A stretch of 64,000 nucleotides of DNA, from contig CBDUGP010000033.1 of the NCBI GenBank assembly GCA_965366625.1, forward strand, positions 1 to 64,000, written 5' to 3'. How positions within the stretch are numbered: position 1 is the stretch's first letter; each line of letters begins with the position of its first letter. A program made the translations under genes and the position numbers. Positions 25,052-33,518 of this stretch are shown here, piece after piece. This DNA comes from JAUIJL01 sp965366625. Lineage in GTDB: Bacteria; Acidobacteriota; Thermoanaerobaculia; Multivoradales; J023. The notes beneath the pieces were generated by a model. The model did no database searches. It worked only from the letters and a program-made list of their open reading frames with translations, and had not been told where the DNA came from.

Positions 25052-26431
25052 ATGCGACGCCCCGTTGAGCCCACCCACCCGATTTCTTCCCCACCAGTTT
25101 CCGGCGCGAATTCCCTGTCCGGCTCGAGACTGAGGGCCGGCTTGTGCTGGATCCTGATTTTGATCGCCTCGTCGGTTGCCTTTGCTTCAGATCAACCGCT
25201 CGACGCCGAGGCCCGCCGTCAAGTGATCAAGAAGGTGAGCGCGACCCTCGAGCAAAGCTATATCTTCGGCGATGTTGCCCAGCGCATGTCCGAGCACGTA
25301 AAGGCTCAGGAGAGTTCCGGAGCTTACGACGACTTCGACAATCCGGCGGACTTCACCCATCAGCTGACCGAGGATTTGCGATCCGTCAGCAAGGATTTAC
25401 ATTTGTGGGTCCGACAGATGCCGCCTGAGGATTTGACCGGCGCTCAAGAGATTCCCGAGCAAGAGCGCCGAGCTCGCCGATTGGAATGGGTTCGCCTGGG
25501 TAACGGCGGTTTTAAGAAATTGGAAATCTTGGAAGGTAATGTCGGCTATTTGGATCTGCGTGGTTTCGTCGACGCGAGCTTGGCCGGCGACACCGCCCAT
25601 GCTGCGATGCGGTTTCTTGCCCAAAGCGATGCCTTGATCATCGATTTGAGGCGCAACGGCGGAGGCTCACCGAGCATGATTCAGCTGATCTCCAGCTATT
25701 TCTTCGAAGAGCCGCAGCATTTGAACAGCTTCTATGTGCGCGAAGGAGACGTGACTCAACAATTTTGGACTCAAGCCAACGTGCCGGGCCCGCGTCTGGT
25801 GGATACGCCCATCTATGTGCTGACCAGCGGGCGCACTTTCTCCGCCGCCGAGGAATTCAGCTACAACCTGCGCAACCTGGAACGGGCCACTCTGGTGGGT
25901 GAAACCACCGGTGGCGGCGCGCATCCGATCAATGTCGAGCGCTTTCCGGAGCTCGGCATTGAAATGTCCGTGCCCTACGGCCGCGCCGTGAATCCGATCA
26001 GCGGTGGCAATTGGGAGGGGACCGGGGTTGAGCCGCACATCAAGGTGCCCGCCGACCGCGCTCTGGACGTGGCCTACGCCCAAGCCCTAGACGAAATCCT
26101 GAAGTCCGTGGAAGGTGATTCTGATCGCGCTCGACAGCTTCGCTGGGCCAAGGAGTTGGTGGCCGAATCGGGACCTGAACTCAGCCTCGAACAGAAGCGC
26201 TCTTACGTCGGCACCTTCGGCCCGCGGCAAATCAGCTTGGACGGTGAGCGGTTGATCTATCAGCGCGGCACGGGACCCCAAGTCGACATGATCGCGGTCG
26301 GCGAGGATCGGTTCCGACTCGACGGCGTTGACGATTTCCGCCTACGCTTCGAGCGCGCCGAAGGGGGTAGTGTGCAAACTTTGGTGGGTCTCTATCTCGA
26401 CGGTCGCGAGGAACCGCACTCCCGGGAGTAG
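25052..26431 (+). CDS. Exported S41-family (tail-specific/IRBP-type) peptidase
   Basis: 459 residues from ATG at 25052 (AGGAGAG 9 nt upstream; ATG at 25028 is less likely). A signal peptide includes AGLCWILILIASSVAFA. An N-terminal helical domain (AEARRQVIKKVSATLEQSYI) is followed by the S41 core: GYLDLRGF, ALIIDLRRNGGGSPSMIQ, and TSGRTFSAAEEF with the nucleophile Ser at about 264, then GETTGGGA. There is no PDZ domain, as in the IRBP-like subgroup. The C-terminal ~70 residues form a small beta-domain (GPRQISLDGERLIYQ). Likely a periplasmic or outer-membrane-associated peptidase. Confidence 0.88.
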   Translation: MRRPVEPTHPISSPPVSGANSLSGSRLRAGLCWILILIASSVAFASDQPLDAEARRQVIKKVSATLEQSYIFGDVAQRMSEHVKAQESSGAYDDFDNPADFTHQLTEDLRSVSKDLHLWVRQMPPEDLTGAQEIPEQERRARRLEWVRLGNGGFKKLEILEGNVGYLDLRGFVDASLAGDTAHAAMRFLAQSDALIIDLRRNGGGSPSMIQLISSYFFEEPQHLNSFYVREGDVTQQFWTQANVPGPRLVDTPIYVLTSGRTFSAAEEFSYNLRNLERATLVGETTGGGAHPINVERFPELGIEMSVPYGRAVNPISGGNWEGTGVEPHIKVPADRALDVAYAQALDEILKSVEGDSDRARQLRWAKELVAESGPELSLEQKRSYVGTFGPRQISLDGERLIYQRGTGPQVDMIAVGEDRFRLDGVDDFRLRFERAEGGSVQTLVGLYLDGREEPHSRE

Positions 26432-26488
26432 GTCGAAATCTAGCCTGAGGTTTCGGAAGTTCCATAAACCATTGATTATAAATGACTT

Positions 26489-26580
26489 GATGTAGGTGAG
26501 GGGCTTGCCCCCTCCCGCTCTTCCTAAGAAGTGGCTCGGCTTCGCCTCGCCCGGGCGGGGGCAAGCCGCGCCCCTACATC
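26489..26580. repeat. GC-rich palindromic intergenic repeat, copy 1
   Basis: The unit begins GATGTAGG, has GGGGCTTGCCCCC and GGGGGCAAGCC inside, and ends CCTACATC, so its ends are exact inverted complements. It lies between the S41 peptidase and the metallophosphoesterase and resembles a second copy at 28060-28135. Confidence 0.75.
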
Positions 26581-26649
26581 CGGAGGATGGCGGGCGTAGC
26601 CCGCTAAGTTCGGCTGGAATCCACTCCATCTCTCTGTCAAGCTCAGGCA

Positions 26650-27372
26650 ATGAACGACGAGATGGTTGAAACGCGGATTCTGGTGATCGGTGATACCCAC
26701 GGGGCTCGCGACGCGCTGGAAACAGTTGTTTCGAAAGTGTCGGACGTCGATTGGGACGGCGTGCTGATGGTTGGAGACTTGGCGGGCTCGTCGAAAAAGC
26801 AACATCCGGCCCTCTCGGAGGTTGAGCAAGAGCTGCAATTCGCTCTGGAATGTCTAGGCACTTTGGGAGCGCCCGTCTTTTGGGTGCCCGGCAATCACGA
26901 TCCGCGGGAACTCGACGGCCCGGGGTCCCTGGATCGTCGCAGCGGCCAGATCGGTGATTTGAGCATTTTCGGCATCGGCGGCGCGGGTCCCGCGCGTTTC
27001 GGTTTTCCCTATGAATGGGACGAACAAGAAATTGCCGAACTCGAAGTGGAGGATCACGATCTGCTGCTGTCTCACGCCCCGCCTCGAGGAGCCCGAGATC
27101 GAGTCCTATGGGGTCGGCGCGTCGGCAGCCGAAGCATTCGAGATCTGGCCACGTCGCGTTTCAGGGTCACCATCTGCGGGCACATCCACGAGGCCGCAGG
27201 GGTCCAGCGCCTTGGAGACCGCCTGGTGCTCAACGCCGGATCCCTAGGCCCGCCGTTCGCCAACCTGCAATTCGGCGAGCTGTGGTCGACCCGAGGGGAA
27301 ATCTTCGCCCGCCACGTCAACCTGCGGACGGGCAAAGAACAAGAGCTGGGCGAAACGCGCCCGGTTTGTTAG
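26650..27372 (+). CDS. Calcineurin-like metallophosphoesterase
   Basis: 240 residues. All dinuclear-metal motifs are present in order: GDTHG (Asp15, His17), GDLAG (Asp43), GNHD (82-84), SHAPP and GHIHE. The protein has no signal peptide or extra domain and belongs to the small, YfcE-like group that hydrolyses phosphodiesters or monoesters; the natural substrate is unknown. It stands as a single gene between palindromic repeats. Confidence 0.92.
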   Translation: MNDEMVETRILVIGDTHGARDALETVVSKVSDVDWDGVLMVGDLAGSSKKQHPALSEVEQELQFALECLGTLGAPVFWVPGNHDPRELDGPGSLDRRSGQIGDLSIFGIGGAGPARFGFPYEWDEQEIAELEVEDHDLLLSHAPPRGARDRVLWGRRVGSRSIRDLATSRFRVTICGHIHEAAGVQRLGDRLVLNAGSLGPPFANLQFGELWSTRGEIFARHVNLRTGKEQELGETRPVC

Positions 27373-27387
27373 GGGCTAGGGCTAGGA

Positions 27388-27975
27388 CTAACGTCCGAGT
27401 TCGAAATTCATCACGCCGGTCTGCTTGCCGCCGCCGTAACCGATCCACGAACTCAGGATGTGGTTTTCGTCCTTGACCGAGATTTCCACGCCGTGAATGT
27501 GGTGATCGACTTCGGGGTCGAGGTTGGTGCCGCCGACGAAGGTGAAGATCAGCTTGTCGGAGGAGCTGGCCTCGCGGTCGAGCTTCATGTGGGGTTGGTT
27601 GTCGCCGGCGCAGTAGTGGGTGAGGCGCAGCTCGTCACCGTCGAGGTGATACATGTTGATCATCTCGTGGGCCGTGCCTTGATTCATGGTTTCCATGACC
27701 ACGGTGCCGGCGGACGCCACACGGAATTCGTGGACCGCGCCCGGGGTTTCTTCCATCTCGTCTTCACCTTGTCCGATGGCGGAGCCCTTCCAGGTGCCTT
27801 CGAAGGATTTCAGCTGTTTGAAGACCGCATGGGCGTCAACACCCGCCGAGGCCTTGGCGTCGTCGTCGGCCAGGGCAGACATGGGCGCTATCAAAAGTGT
27901 GGCGCAAATCAGGGCGGTTACGGATAGCTTGGCAAATAAAAAGCCGGCGAAGGACGATTCGTTCTTCTGGGTCAT
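27388..27975 (-). CDS. Exported protein of unknown function, lipocalin-like
   Basis: 195 residues with a signal peptide (FAKLSVTALICATLLIAPMS, cut after ALA). The mature part alternates short strands: LKSFEGTWKGSAIG, EFRVASAGTVVMETM, MYHLDGDELRLTHYC, KLIFTFVGG and SSWIGYGGGKQ. This suits an eight-stranded lipocalin-type barrel, and FEGTWKG near the start is typical of such folds. No ligand or enzyme motif identified. It is convergent with the metallophosphoesterase, 15 bp apart. Confidence 0.7.
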   Translation of the reverse strand: MTQKNESSFAGFLFAKLSVTALICATLLIAPMSALADDDAKASAGVDAHAVFKQLKSFEGTWKGSAIGQGEDEMEETPGAVHEFRVASAGTVVMETMNQGTAHEMINMYHLDGDELRLTHYCAGDNQPHMKLDREASSSDKLIFTFVGGTNLDPEVDHHIHGVEISVKDENHILSSWIGYGGGKQTGVMNFELGR

Positions 27976-28059
27976 CGCACTCTCTCCTCATGGACGGTTG
28001 GAGCGTCATTCTACCACCCCATTCAAGCCGGCAATCCGACGTATTCACGCAGGGGATCG

Positions 28060-28135
28060 GATGTAGGGGCGAGGCTTGCCCTCGCCCGTTGCGGAATCGA
28101 TGAGAAGGGGATGGGGCAAGCCCATCCCCTTCGTG
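28060..28135. repeat. GC-rich palindromic intergenic repeat, copy 2
   Basis: It starts GATGTAGGGGCGAGGCTTGC and continues with two nested hairpins (GGCGAGG..CCTCGCC-like and AAGGGGATGGGGC / GCCCATCCCCTT). The left end matches copy 1 at 26489. It lies between the lipocalin-like gene and the end of fadJ, where it could also act as a terminator. Confidence 0.7.
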
Positions 28136-28154
28136 TGACCCGTGCCGTTTCAGC

Positions 28155-30356
28155 TCAGCTCTTGTGGAAGGACTCGTTCTTTTTGGCCATGTCCACCAAC
28201 AGCTGGGCGGGTTTCAAACGATCCCCATGGCGTTCGGCGTAGGTTTCCAACCGGCCGACCACGTAGTCCAGGCCGAGACGGTCGGCCTCGCGCAAGATGC
28301 CGCCGCGGAAGGGCGGGAAGCCGAAACCGAAGATCACGCCGATGTCTATGTCGTTGGGGTTCGAGATGATGCCGTCCTCAATGCACAGCGCCGTCTCGTT
28401 GAGCATCGCCATCCAGGTGCGCTCGATGATTTCCTGCTCCGGAACCTCGCCCTCCTCCCAATCGATCAGCGAGTACACCGATTCGTCGACCTGCTTGGGC
28501 TTGCGGGCGTAGTTGTAGAAGCCCTTGCCGCCCTTGCGACCCTTACGTCCGCTCTGGACCATGAGATCGAAGACCGGCGACGGCGCAGCACGCTCGCCGG
28601 CATGCTCCACCATTACCGCTCCGGCGTGTTGGGCGATGTCGATGCCGACTTCATCGAGCAGGGCAAGGGGGCCGACGGGCCAACCCCAGCCGGTGACGAC
28701 TTTGTCGATTTGCTCGATGCGGGCGCCTTCGGAAAGCAGCCACAACGCCTCGTTGACGAAGGGACCCAGCACCCGACTGGTGAAGAATCCCGGTCCGTCG
28801 TTGACGACAATGACGGTTTTGCCCATTTTGCGGCCGATTTCAACGGTAGTCGCCAGGGCTTCGTCGGAAGTTTTGTCGTGTTTGATGATCTCCAGCAAGG
28901 GCATTTTGTGGACCGGGCTGAAGAAGTGCATGCCGATGAAGTTTTCAGGACGTTTCGACGCCTTGGCCAGCTCACCGATCGGAATCGTGGAGGTATTGGA
29001 CGCGAAGATCATGTCTTCGGGCGCATGCTCTTCCACTTCCCGGATGACCTGGTGTTTGATCGCGAGGTCTTCAAAGACCGCTTCGATCAAGAACGGCACG
29101 CGGGAGAAACCTTTGTAGTCAATGGTCGGCAGAATGCGGGCCATGGCCATTTTTTGATCCACGGGGCGATACTTTTTGCGTTTGACCAGGCCGGCGAAAA
29201 GATCGTTGCAATGCTTGAGACCGCGGCCGAGGCTTTCATGATCGCGATCTTTGAGCACCACCTCGTATCCCTTGTGGGCCAGCACTTGGGCGACTCCGGA
29301 GCCCATGAAACCCGCGCCCAGGACGCCGATCCGGTCGAGCTCGCGAGCGCCGGCGGACATTTTCTTGGCCCGGCTCTCGACCTCGTTCTTAGTGAAGAAA
29401 ATCGAGATCAGGCCTTTGGCCACCGGGTCGATCACCAGACTGGAAAAACCCTCGGCTTCTAATTTCAGGGCTTCGTCCAAAGGCAGAGAAATGCCTTCCT
29501 TGATCACTTCGATGGCCTTCAGCGGTGCGGGATAGTGGCCGCCACTTTTCTTGAGCACGGTTTCCCGGGCCTTGTCGAAAATCAAATTTTTCGCGCCGGG
29601 CGTGCGGGCGAGCAAGTCCCCGGCTTTGGCGAACAAGCTTTTTTTGACTTGCTTCGGGCGCTGTAAGGCGTGCTTGGGTTTGCCCTTGGCCACCCAACGT
29701 AAGGCCGCCTCACGCAGGGCGGTCGGGTGGCAGGTGTCGTGCACGATGCCCAGTTTTTTGGCCTTGCGGGCGTTCACCGATTTGCCGGTGAGGATGAGAT
29801 CCAAAGCTTCCGGCACGCCGATCAGCCGGGGCAGGCGTTGGGTGCCTCCCAGACCGGGGTAGAGGCCGAGCTGGACTTCCGGCAGGCCGAGTTTGGTGTG
29901 GTCGGCGGTGGTGCAAACCCGGTAGTCACAGGCCAGAGCCAGCTCGAGTCCGCCGCCCAAGCAGGCGCCGTCGATGGCTGCCACCAGGGGAAAGGGTAGG
30001 TCGACGAATCCGCTCACCAACTTGTGGCCGCGCATGATCATCTCCTTGACCTCGGCGGGATCCTGGAGGCCTTTGAGCTCGTCGATGTCGGCGCCGGCGA
30101 CGAAAATTCCCGGTTTGTCGGAGACGAAAACCGCCCCTCGAATGGACTGTTGGGAAAGCTCCTCGATCTGTTGCTCGAACCATTCGAAGTACCGGCTGTT
30201 GAGCGTGTTGACGCTCGGATTCGACGGATCGTCGAGGTGGATCCAAGCGACGTCGTCCTCGATCACCACCCGGCCGGGAGCCTGGGCTGCCGCGGGTGGA
30301 ATAGGAATTTCGGAGCCGGCAGTGTCGGCGGTGGTGTCAGATTTTGCGGTGGGCAT
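28155..30356 (-). CDS. fadJ: Fatty-acid oxidation complex alpha subunit (FadJ-like)
   Basis: 733 residues, normal length for the bifunctional enoyl-CoA hydratase/3-hydroxyacyl-CoA dehydrogenase. The crotonase part (about 30-220) has GACLGGGLELALACDYRV and LPEVQLGLYPGLGGTQR, which carry the two catalytic Glu. The dehydrogenase part starts at RIGVLGAGFMGSGVAQ (NAD site) and has FASNTSTIPI and the catalytic His in HFFSPVHKMPLLEI. The C-terminal domain ends GFGFPPFRGG. AGGAG lies 7 nt before the ATG. It is divergent from the thiolase gene, which supplies the last beta-oxidation step. Confidence 0.95.
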   Translation of the reverse strand: MPTAKSDTTADTAGSEIPIPPAAAQAPGRVVIEDDVAWIHLDDPSNPSVNTLNSRYFEWFEQQIEELSQQSIRGAVFVSDKPGIFVAGADIDELKGLQDPAEVKEMIMRGHKLVSGFVDLPFPLVAAIDGACLGGGLELALACDYRVCTTADHTKLGLPEVQLGLYPGLGGTQRLPRLIGVPEALDLILTGKSVNARKAKKLGIVHDTCHPTALREAALRWVAKGKPKHALQRPKQVKKSLFAKAGDLLARTPGAKNLIFDKARETVLKKSGGHYPAPLKAIEVIKEGISLPLDEALKLEAEGFSSLVIDPVAKGLISIFFTKNEVESRAKKMSAGARELDRIGVLGAGFMGSGVAQVLAHKGYEVVLKDRDHESLGRGLKHCNDLFAGLVKRKKYRPVDQKMAMARILPTIDYKGFSRVPFLIEAVFEDLAIKHQVIREVEEHAPEDMIFASNTSTIPIGELAKASKRPENFIGMHFFSPVHKMPLLEIIKHDKTSDEALATTVEIGRKMGKTVIVVNDGPGFFTSRVLGPFVNEALWLLSEGARIEQIDKVVTGWGWPVGPLALLDEVGIDIAQHAGAVMVEHAGERAAPSPVFDLMVQSGRKGRKGGKGFYNYARKPKQVDESVYSLIDWEEGEVPEQEIIERTWMAMLNETALCIEDGIISNPNDIDIGVIFGFGFPPFRGGILREADRLGLDYVVGRLETYAERHGDRLKPAQLLVDMAKKNESFHKS

Positions 30357-30518
30357 GGTGGGGCTCCTGGTCGTTGAGGATTGGGCGCGGTGGGCTTGCA
30401 GGAAGAAGACTAGCTTAGCAGATTTTCACGATTTGGCGATGATTTGTGCCGCAGAGCGTCAGTGGTTTGAGACGGCACGGTTCGCGTAGAAAGTCATGTT
30501 CTATGGGCGGTCCGTCGT

Positions 30519-30560
30519 CTTGACGGCTATTTTACTTACCGGTAGGATGGTGCCGTCAAG
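30519..30560. promoter_or_regulatory. Long dyad between fadJ and fadI, likely operator
   Basis: Perfect outer arms CTTGACGGC (30519-30527) and GCCGTCAAG (30552-30560) flank a central CTTACCGGTAGG (30535-30546), itself nearly palindromic. It sits in the 363-bp gap between two divergent beta-oxidation genes and lacks a T-run, so an operator for a dimeric repressor (TetR-type fatty-acid regulators often bind such dyads) fits better than a terminator. Nothing else was recognised in 30357-30719. Confidence 0.5.
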
Positions 30561-30719
30561 CGATAATTTTGCCGCGGTACGGCGTTGATTTCGTCTTCGA
30601 CTCCCTGAGCAGCTTCACGTTGCTTTCACGTAGCAGGCACATGAATCATCCGCTGCGCCGACCTGGATTTCACCAGATCCGCGGGGCGCCGGATCTCGGT
30701 CCAAGAGAGGCATATACCC

Positions 30720-32024
30720 ATGGCATTTCCTACCAATGGCAGCGGACGCAAGGTGGCCGTCGTCGCCGCGAGACGAACACCCTTTGCGCGCGCCTGGACC
30801 TTCTATAAGGATGTGACGTCCGCCGAACTCGGTTCCGAGGCGGTGCGCGGTTTGTTGCACCACACGGAACTGGAGCCGACCCAGGTCGATTATTTGACCT
30901 TCGGCTGCGCAGCGGCGCCGATCAACGGGCCGCATGTGGGCCGGGAGGTGGTTTTTCACAGCCCTTTGCCGTCCACAGTGCCGGCCTCCACGGTGCAGTT
31001 CTATTGCGCCTCGTCGGCACGGGCGGTGATCGACGGCGCCAACGAGATCGCGCTCGGGCATTCCGACGTGGTGATCGCCGGTGGGGTCGACAGCATGTCC
31101 GAGCATCAAGTGCTTTTTTCGAAAACCTTCACCCATGCCATGCAGGCGGCTTCGAAAGCTAAATCCGTGGGCTCGCGTCTTGGGGCTTTGAAGGGGTTGT
31201 CGTTCGGCGATTTGGCGCCGGAAGCTCCGGGCATCAACGAGCCGACCACCGGCAAGAGCATGGGCCAGCACGCGGAGCTGATGGCCAAAGAAATGGAGAT
31301 TCCGCGCTCGGAGCAGGACGCTTGGGCGGTGGAAAGTCATCATCGAGCCCACAGGGCCTACGAAAGCGGTCGGCTGGCGGACCAGGTGATGACGGTGCAG
31401 ATGCCGCCGAAGTTCGATCCGGCCTTGGATCGCGATACGGATATCCGACCGGAGACGGACGTCGAACAACTGGCTCGGTTGCGGCCGGTTTTCGACAAGA
31501 GCTACGGCACGGTCACCGCGGGCAATTCGTCACCGTTGACCGACGGTGCCTCGGCGGTGTTGTTGATGAGCGAAGAGAAAGCCAAAGAGCTCGGTTACGA
31601 GCCCCTTTGTTTCATTCGCTCCTATGCCATGGCGGGCATCGACATCCAAAAAGAGCATTTGCTGCTCGGTCCTACCTATTCTGCGCCGATCGCCCTGCAA
31701 CGCGCGGGTATGACCCTGGCGGACATGGACTTCGTGGAAATGCACGAAGCCTTCGCCGGCCAAGTGCTCGCGACCCTTCGCCGATTCGAGTCCAAAGCCC
31801 ATGCGGATCAGCTGGGATTGAGCGCGCCGATCGGCACGATCGACATGGACTCCTTGAATCCCAACGGCGGATCGATCGCCATGGGGCATCCCTTCGGCGC
31901 CACCGGTACCCGGGTGATCGGCCAGGCGGCCCACGAAATGCGCAGGGGTGATCACAGCACCTGCTTCGTTTCGATTTGTGCGGGCGGTGGATTGGGCTTT
32001 TCAATGGTTCTAGAGCGCAGCTGA
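30720..32024 (+). CDS. fadI: Acetyl-CoA C-acyltransferase (thiolase, FadI-like)
   Basis: 434 residues. Nucleophile Cys96 in QFYCASSARA, the HEAFAGQ histidine, the GGSIAMGHPFGATGTR loop and the second active-site Cys in ICAGGGLGF are present. The insert and GKSMGQHAELMAKE helix fit the FadI/trifunctional-beta subgroup rather than biosynthetic thiolases. It shortens 3-ketoacyl-CoA to acetyl-CoA and pairs with the divergent alpha subunit. AGAGAGG lies 9 nt upstream of the ATG. Confidence 0.94.
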   Translation: MAFPTNGSGRKVAVVAARRTPFARAWTFYKDVTSAELGSEAVRGLLHHTELEPTQVDYLTFGCAAAPINGPHVGREVVFHSPLPSTVPASTVQFYCASSARAVIDGANEIALGHSDVVIAGGVDSMSEHQVLFSKTFTHAMQAASKAKSVGSRLGALKGLSFGDLAPEAPGINEPTTGKSMGQHAELMAKEMEIPRSEQDAWAVESHHRAHRAYESGRLADQVMTVQMPPKFDPALDRDTDIRPETDVEQLARLRPVFDKSYGTVTAGNSSPLTDGASAVLLMSEEKAKELGYEPLCFIRSYAMAGIDIQKEHLLLGPTYSAPIALQRAGMTLADMDFVEMHEAFAGQVLATLRRFESKAHADQLGLSAPIGTIDMDSLNPNGGSIAMGHPFGATGTRVIGQAAHEMRRGDHSTCFVSICAGGGLGFSMVLERS

Positions 32025-32148
32025 TCCCACTGGAGGGGGCGCTCTCGACCCTCTGCCGAACCTTTGCCGCCGACCCCGGGGCAGGCTGCGGGCTCGGTGT
32101 GACGGATCCTCGGGAGGCCGTGTCGGGGGCTTGCTATCATTGTGAGCT

Positions 32149-33444
32149 ATGGCTGAGCCCACGAATTCCAATAGTCCTTCCTTTTCCACCGGCCCTACCT
32201 TGCGCCGAATTGCGGTGACGACCTGCGTGGCAGTCGCCCTCAGTTTCGGCGGGTCCGGTTTGTCTGTTCCGGTCGGCGCCCAACCCCTGTCCTCCGGCCC
32301 GGCGTCTTCGGCGCGGATCGGCGTCGACTCTTTGGCTTTCAAAGGGGGTGCGCCCAGCTCGGAGGTCTACCGGTATTCCGTCGGCAGCCCGAGCCCGGAA
32401 ACCGTCCGGCTCAACCGCCCTGCGGGGCAGGTTCCCGAAATAAACCCCTTAGCGGTGAGTCCAGCCATGGCCGCTTTCTTGGCGGAGAGAATCGAGCCCA
32501 ACATGCAGCGGGAAACCCGCTTGCGCAAATTGCAGGAGTCGATCTTTGATCCGGAGGACGGCCTGGGCATTACTTACGGCACCTACGGAACGTTTACTGC
32601 CGCCGAGACTTTTGACCGTGCCAAGGGTAACTGCCTTTCTTTTACGTTGCTCTTTGTATCCTTGGCTCGACATCTGGGATTCATCACCCATTTTGTCGAA
32701 GTGGACGAGGTGACGGGCTGGAGCCAACAGGGCGATGTCAGCTTCAACCACTGGCATATGTTCGCCGAGGTGGAGATGGCAAACGGTGTGGTGCAGGTGG
32801 ATTTCCTTCCCTGGTCGGAGCGGCAATATCGTGCTCGACGCCGGATCGACGAGCCGCGCATGCGGGCGCATTTCTACAATAACGTCGGTGCTCAACGGCT
32901 GACCCAGAATGCGGGGGATCTTGATGACGCGACCGCTTACTTCAACAAGGCTCTCGAGCTGGATCCAACCTTCACGCCCGCCAAATTGAATTTGGCAGTG
33001 GCTCAACGTCGCTCGGGTGACACAGCGTTGGCTGAAGCCAATCTGCTCAGTATCCTCCAGGTCGATCCCGGAAGTTCCCAAGCGGCCACCAATCTCGCCA
33101 ACCTTTATTCCGCCCTCGGCAGGAATTCGGAGGCCGAGCGGTGGATCAAGAAACGTGATCGCTTCCGCAAACAGAATCCCTTCCACCACTATCGCCTCGG
33201 CCTGCTCGCCCTGAAGAACGACCAACCGGCAGAGGCCCGGGATCATTTCCGTCGTGCTATCGCCCGGCAGGCGGACGAAGCCACCTTCCATCAGCATTTG
33301 GCCGAGGCCTACTTTCGCTTAGGGCAGCGCAGCAAGGCGGGAGCGAGCCTCCGACGCGCCCTGGACTATGCCGAGGATCCCGACCGAATTCGTGTCCTCG
33401 AGCAGGCTCTGTCGAATCTAAAGCGCCGTTCAACCAACGGCTGA
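32149..33444 (+). CDS. Exported transglutaminase-like protein with TPRs
   Basis: 431 residues. A hydrophobic N-terminal segment (IAVTTCVAVALSFGGS) suggests export. Residues about 130-240 have a transglutaminase-like triad: Cys in KGNCLSFTLLFVSLAR, His in NHWHMFAEV, Asp in VQVDFLP. Four or five TPRs follow from about 255 to the end (DATAYFNKALELDPTFTPAK; EANLLSILQVDPGSSQAA; ARDHFRRAIARQ). This is a common acidobacterial and proteobacterial architecture, thought to be a peptidase or a substrate-binding scaffold. The same strand continues with CRTAC1 and TPR genes. Confidence 0.82.
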   Translation: MAEPTNSNSPSFSTGPTLRRIAVTTCVAVALSFGGSGLSVPVGAQPLSSGPASSARIGVDSLAFKGGAPSSEVYRYSVGSPSPETVRLNRPAGQVPEINPLAVSPAMAAFLAERIEPNMQRETRLRKLQESIFDPEDGLGITYGTYGTFTAAETFDRAKGNCLSFTLLFVSLARHLGFITHFVEVDEVTGWSQQGDVSFNHWHMFAEVEMANGVVQVDFLPWSERQYRARRRIDEPRMRAHFYNNVGAQRLTQNAGDLDDATAYFNKALELDPTFTPAKLNLAVAQRRSGDTALAEANLLSILQVDPGSSQAATNLANLYSALGRNSEAERWIKKRDRFRKQNPFHHYRLGLLALKNDQPAEARDHFRRAIARQADEATFHQHLAEAYFRLGQRSKAGASLRRALDYAEDPDRIRVLEQALSNLKRRSTNG

Positions 33445-33494
33445 GTCGGTCTCCACATCAGCCCGATTCCAGTCCCGTTGGGCGGCATATACGA

Positions 33495-33510
33495 GCCACA
33501 GCCTGCTAAG
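33495..33510. repeat. Solo end of the 24.7-kb palindrome
   Basis: GCCACAGCCTGCTAAG matches the complement of the left end of the palindrome at 24702 (CTAGCAGGCTGTGGC) over 14 bp. It lies 8 bp before a start codon; no partner arm is nearby. Confidence 0.5.
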
Positions 33511-33518
33511 ATCCGCCC

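Noticed and set aside
28164..29462. A 432-codon plus-strand open frame
   Set aside because: It lies wholly inside fadJ, whose motifs are complete on the other strand.
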